A DNA stretch of 7,693 nucleotides from Bacteroidota bacterium (GTDB lineage: Bacteria; Bacteroidota; Bacteroidia; Chitinophagales; Chitinophagaceae). The stretch spans positions 1 through 7,693 of the forward strand of contig JAEZIL010000159.1 in NCBI GenBank assembly GCA_023436685.1. The letters are read 5' to 3'. Under the pieces are notes generated by a model. The model saw only the letters and a list, made by a program, of their open reading frames with translations, was not told the origin of the DNA and did not search any database. This document shows, one piece after another, positions 6,731-7,693 of the stretch (its first letter is position 1; each line of letters opens with the position of its first letter). The position numbers were made by a program, and so were the translations under genes.

Positions 6731-7363
6731 ATGGAACAACAATCGGATAAACAAATCCATATTATAGAAGTAGCACAGAAGCTATTTGCTACAAATGGCT
6801 TTGCAGGAACATCTGTGAGAGACATTGCTAAAGAGGCGGATGTAAATATTGCTATGATCTCTTATTACTTCGGTTCAAAGGAAAAACTGCTCGAGGCAAT
6901 CTTTGCAAGGCATTGGGCCAATGTAAAGCTGCAACTTGAGAATATGCTGCATGACGACACGAAACAACCTTTAGATAAGGTTTATACACTTATTGATAAC
7001 TACCTGGACAAATACTTTGCTCAACAGGACTTTCACAAAATAATTGTGCGTGAGCAGATGGCTCAAAAAGAAAGCCCTTTAGGTAGCATGCTTAATGAGA
7101 TGAAAAAATCAAATCAGTTGCTTATTAAACAACTAATAAACGACGGGCAGAAAAAAGGAGTTTTCAAAAAAAATATCGATGTGCCGCTGATGATGGCAAC
7201 TATGGTAGGCACTGCTAATCAGGTAGTAACCACGCAGCATTTTTATAAAGAGATCAATGGTTTGCAGGATATGCCTGAAGCAGAGTTTCAAAAAATGCTT
7301 CGTAAAAAGCTCACTATACATTTAAAAACACTCTTCAAATCTATATTAACATATGAGGCCTAG
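6731..7363 (+). CDS. TetR/AcrR-family transcriptional repressor
   Basis: This 210-residue regulator has the standard TetR plan: an N-terminal DNA-binding domain at about residues 8-54 with helix-turn-helix TSVRDIAKEADVNIAMISYY (27-46) followed by FGSKEKLLEAIF (47-58), then an all-helical ligand-binding and dimerisation domain with little recognisable sequence. The length and the N-terminal AQKLFATNGFAGTSVRDIA block are typical of AcrR-type regulators. The ATG at 6731 fits the promoter spacing. The gene overlaps the following TolC-family gene by 11 bp, so they are probably one operon. That order, repressor then TolC, is usual for Bacteroidota RND efflux operons in which adaptor and pump genes follow. 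It likely represses its own promoter through the two palindromes just upstream and lets go on binding an efflux substrate; ligand unknown. Confidence 0.94.
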   Translation: MEQQSDKQIHIIEVAQKLFATNGFAGTSVRDIAKEADVNIAMISYYFGSKEKLLEAIFARHWANVKLQLENMLHDDTKQPLDKVYTLIDNYLDKYFAQQDFHKIIVREQMAQKESPLGSMLNEMKKSNQLLIKQLINDGQKKGVFKKNIDVPLMMATMVGTANQVVTTQHFYKEINGLQDMPEAEFQKMLRKKLTIHLKTLFKSILTYEA

Positions 7364-7693
7364 TAGAATCGTAGCTATACTTAGCTTAGTATTTTTATCC
7401 ATTAGCAATGTTTCAGGCCAACCAAGAAAGTTGAGTCTCAACGATGCTATACAATTAAGCCTGCAAAACAGCAATCAACTTAAAGTAAGCAAAGCGAAAA
7501 CAGAAGAAGCTTCTGCCTTGCTGCGTGAAGCAAAAGATCGTCGTTTGCCGGATTTTAGTATTACCGGCAGCTATATGCGATTAAATCAACCCAATGTTGA
7601 TTTGAAACTTAAGTTAGGGCAACCAACGTCAGGTGGTGAAACCGGTGGATCTTCAGGTAGTTCCACTACAGCTTCTTCAAGCCCCAAGGTAGA
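7353..7693 (+). CDS. TolC-family outer-membrane efflux protein, N-terminal part (runs off right edge)
   Basis: The frame from the ATG at 7353 is open to the window end, giving 113 residues. Residues 1-22 (MRPSRIVAIL then SLVFLSISNVSG) look like a signal peptide cleaved before QPRKLSL. LSLNDAIQLSLQNSNQLKVSKAKTEEA (from 27) is the characteristic first helix of TolC/OEP proteins, followed by LPDFSITGSYMRLNQP (65-80) entering the first beta-hairpin of the outer-membrane barrel. Residues 91-111 are a Gly/Ser/Thr-rich stretch that would fall in a surface-exposed loop. The gene starts inside the tetR reading frame (11-bp overlap, different frame), so translation is probably coupled. It should form the outer-membrane channel of a tripartite efflux pump; the adaptor and inner-membrane pump are expected to the right but are not seen. 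Confidence 0.88.
   Translation, partial: MRPSRIVAILSLVFLSISNVSGQPRKLSLNDAIQLSLQNSNQLKVSKAKTEEASALLREAKDRRLPDFSITGSYMRLNQPNVDLKLKLGQPTSGGETGGSSGSSTTASSSPKV

Noticed and set aside
1..7693. Mobile element, CRISPR array, tRNA or rRNA
   Set aside because: No transposase or integrase frame, no direct-repeat array, and no structural RNA signature was seen in the window.

Overview
The window reads as an ordinary chromosomal stretch of a member of the Bacteroidota, most likely a Chitinophagaceae-like organism. The evidence is protein character (a GH171/DUF1343 protein, a SlyD-like FKBP, ExbB/ExbD and RecG, all Bacteroidota-like), moderately AT-rich DNA, no clear Shine-Dalgarno sequences, and repeated matches to the Bacteroidota sigma-A -7 element TAnnTTTG just upstream of genes. 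The taxonomic call is inference from sequence character; no search was run.

Left part, minus strand (1-2762): a two-gene unit. A secreted NamZ-like exo-beta-N-acetylmuramidase (DUF1343, GH171) is read first. It is joined through a TAATG stop/start overlap to an RND/MMPL-type exporter whose C-terminal part lies beyond the left edge. An 85-98 bp intergenic region separates this unit from the divergent plus-strand genes.

Middle, plus strand (2851-6621): a SlyD-like FKBP peptidyl-prolyl isomerase closed by a strong intrinsic terminator; then an ExbB/ExbD (TolQ/TolR-type) proton-motive-force transducer pair with its own candidate promoter and no TonB gene beside it; then full-length recG. The recG reading frame carries the conserved N-terminus but has no in-frame ATG, GTG or TTG that would include it, so its start is unusual.

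Right part, plus strand (6622-7693): a regulatory stretch packed with inverted repeats precedes a TetR/AcrR-family repressor. That gene overlaps by 11 bp the start of a TolC-family outer-membrane efflux protein, which is cut by the right edge. Two tandem near-identical palindromes sit exactly on the -33 and -7 elements of the only complete Bacteroidota promoter in the window. This suggests an autoregulated efflux operon whose adaptor and pump genes would lie just past the right edge.

No mobile element, CRISPR array, rRNA or tRNA was seen. I found no clearly undescribed multi-gene system. The points most worth a second look are the tandem operator/promoter of tetR, the recG start, the recurring -7 motif, and the coupling of NamZ to an MMPL exporter.
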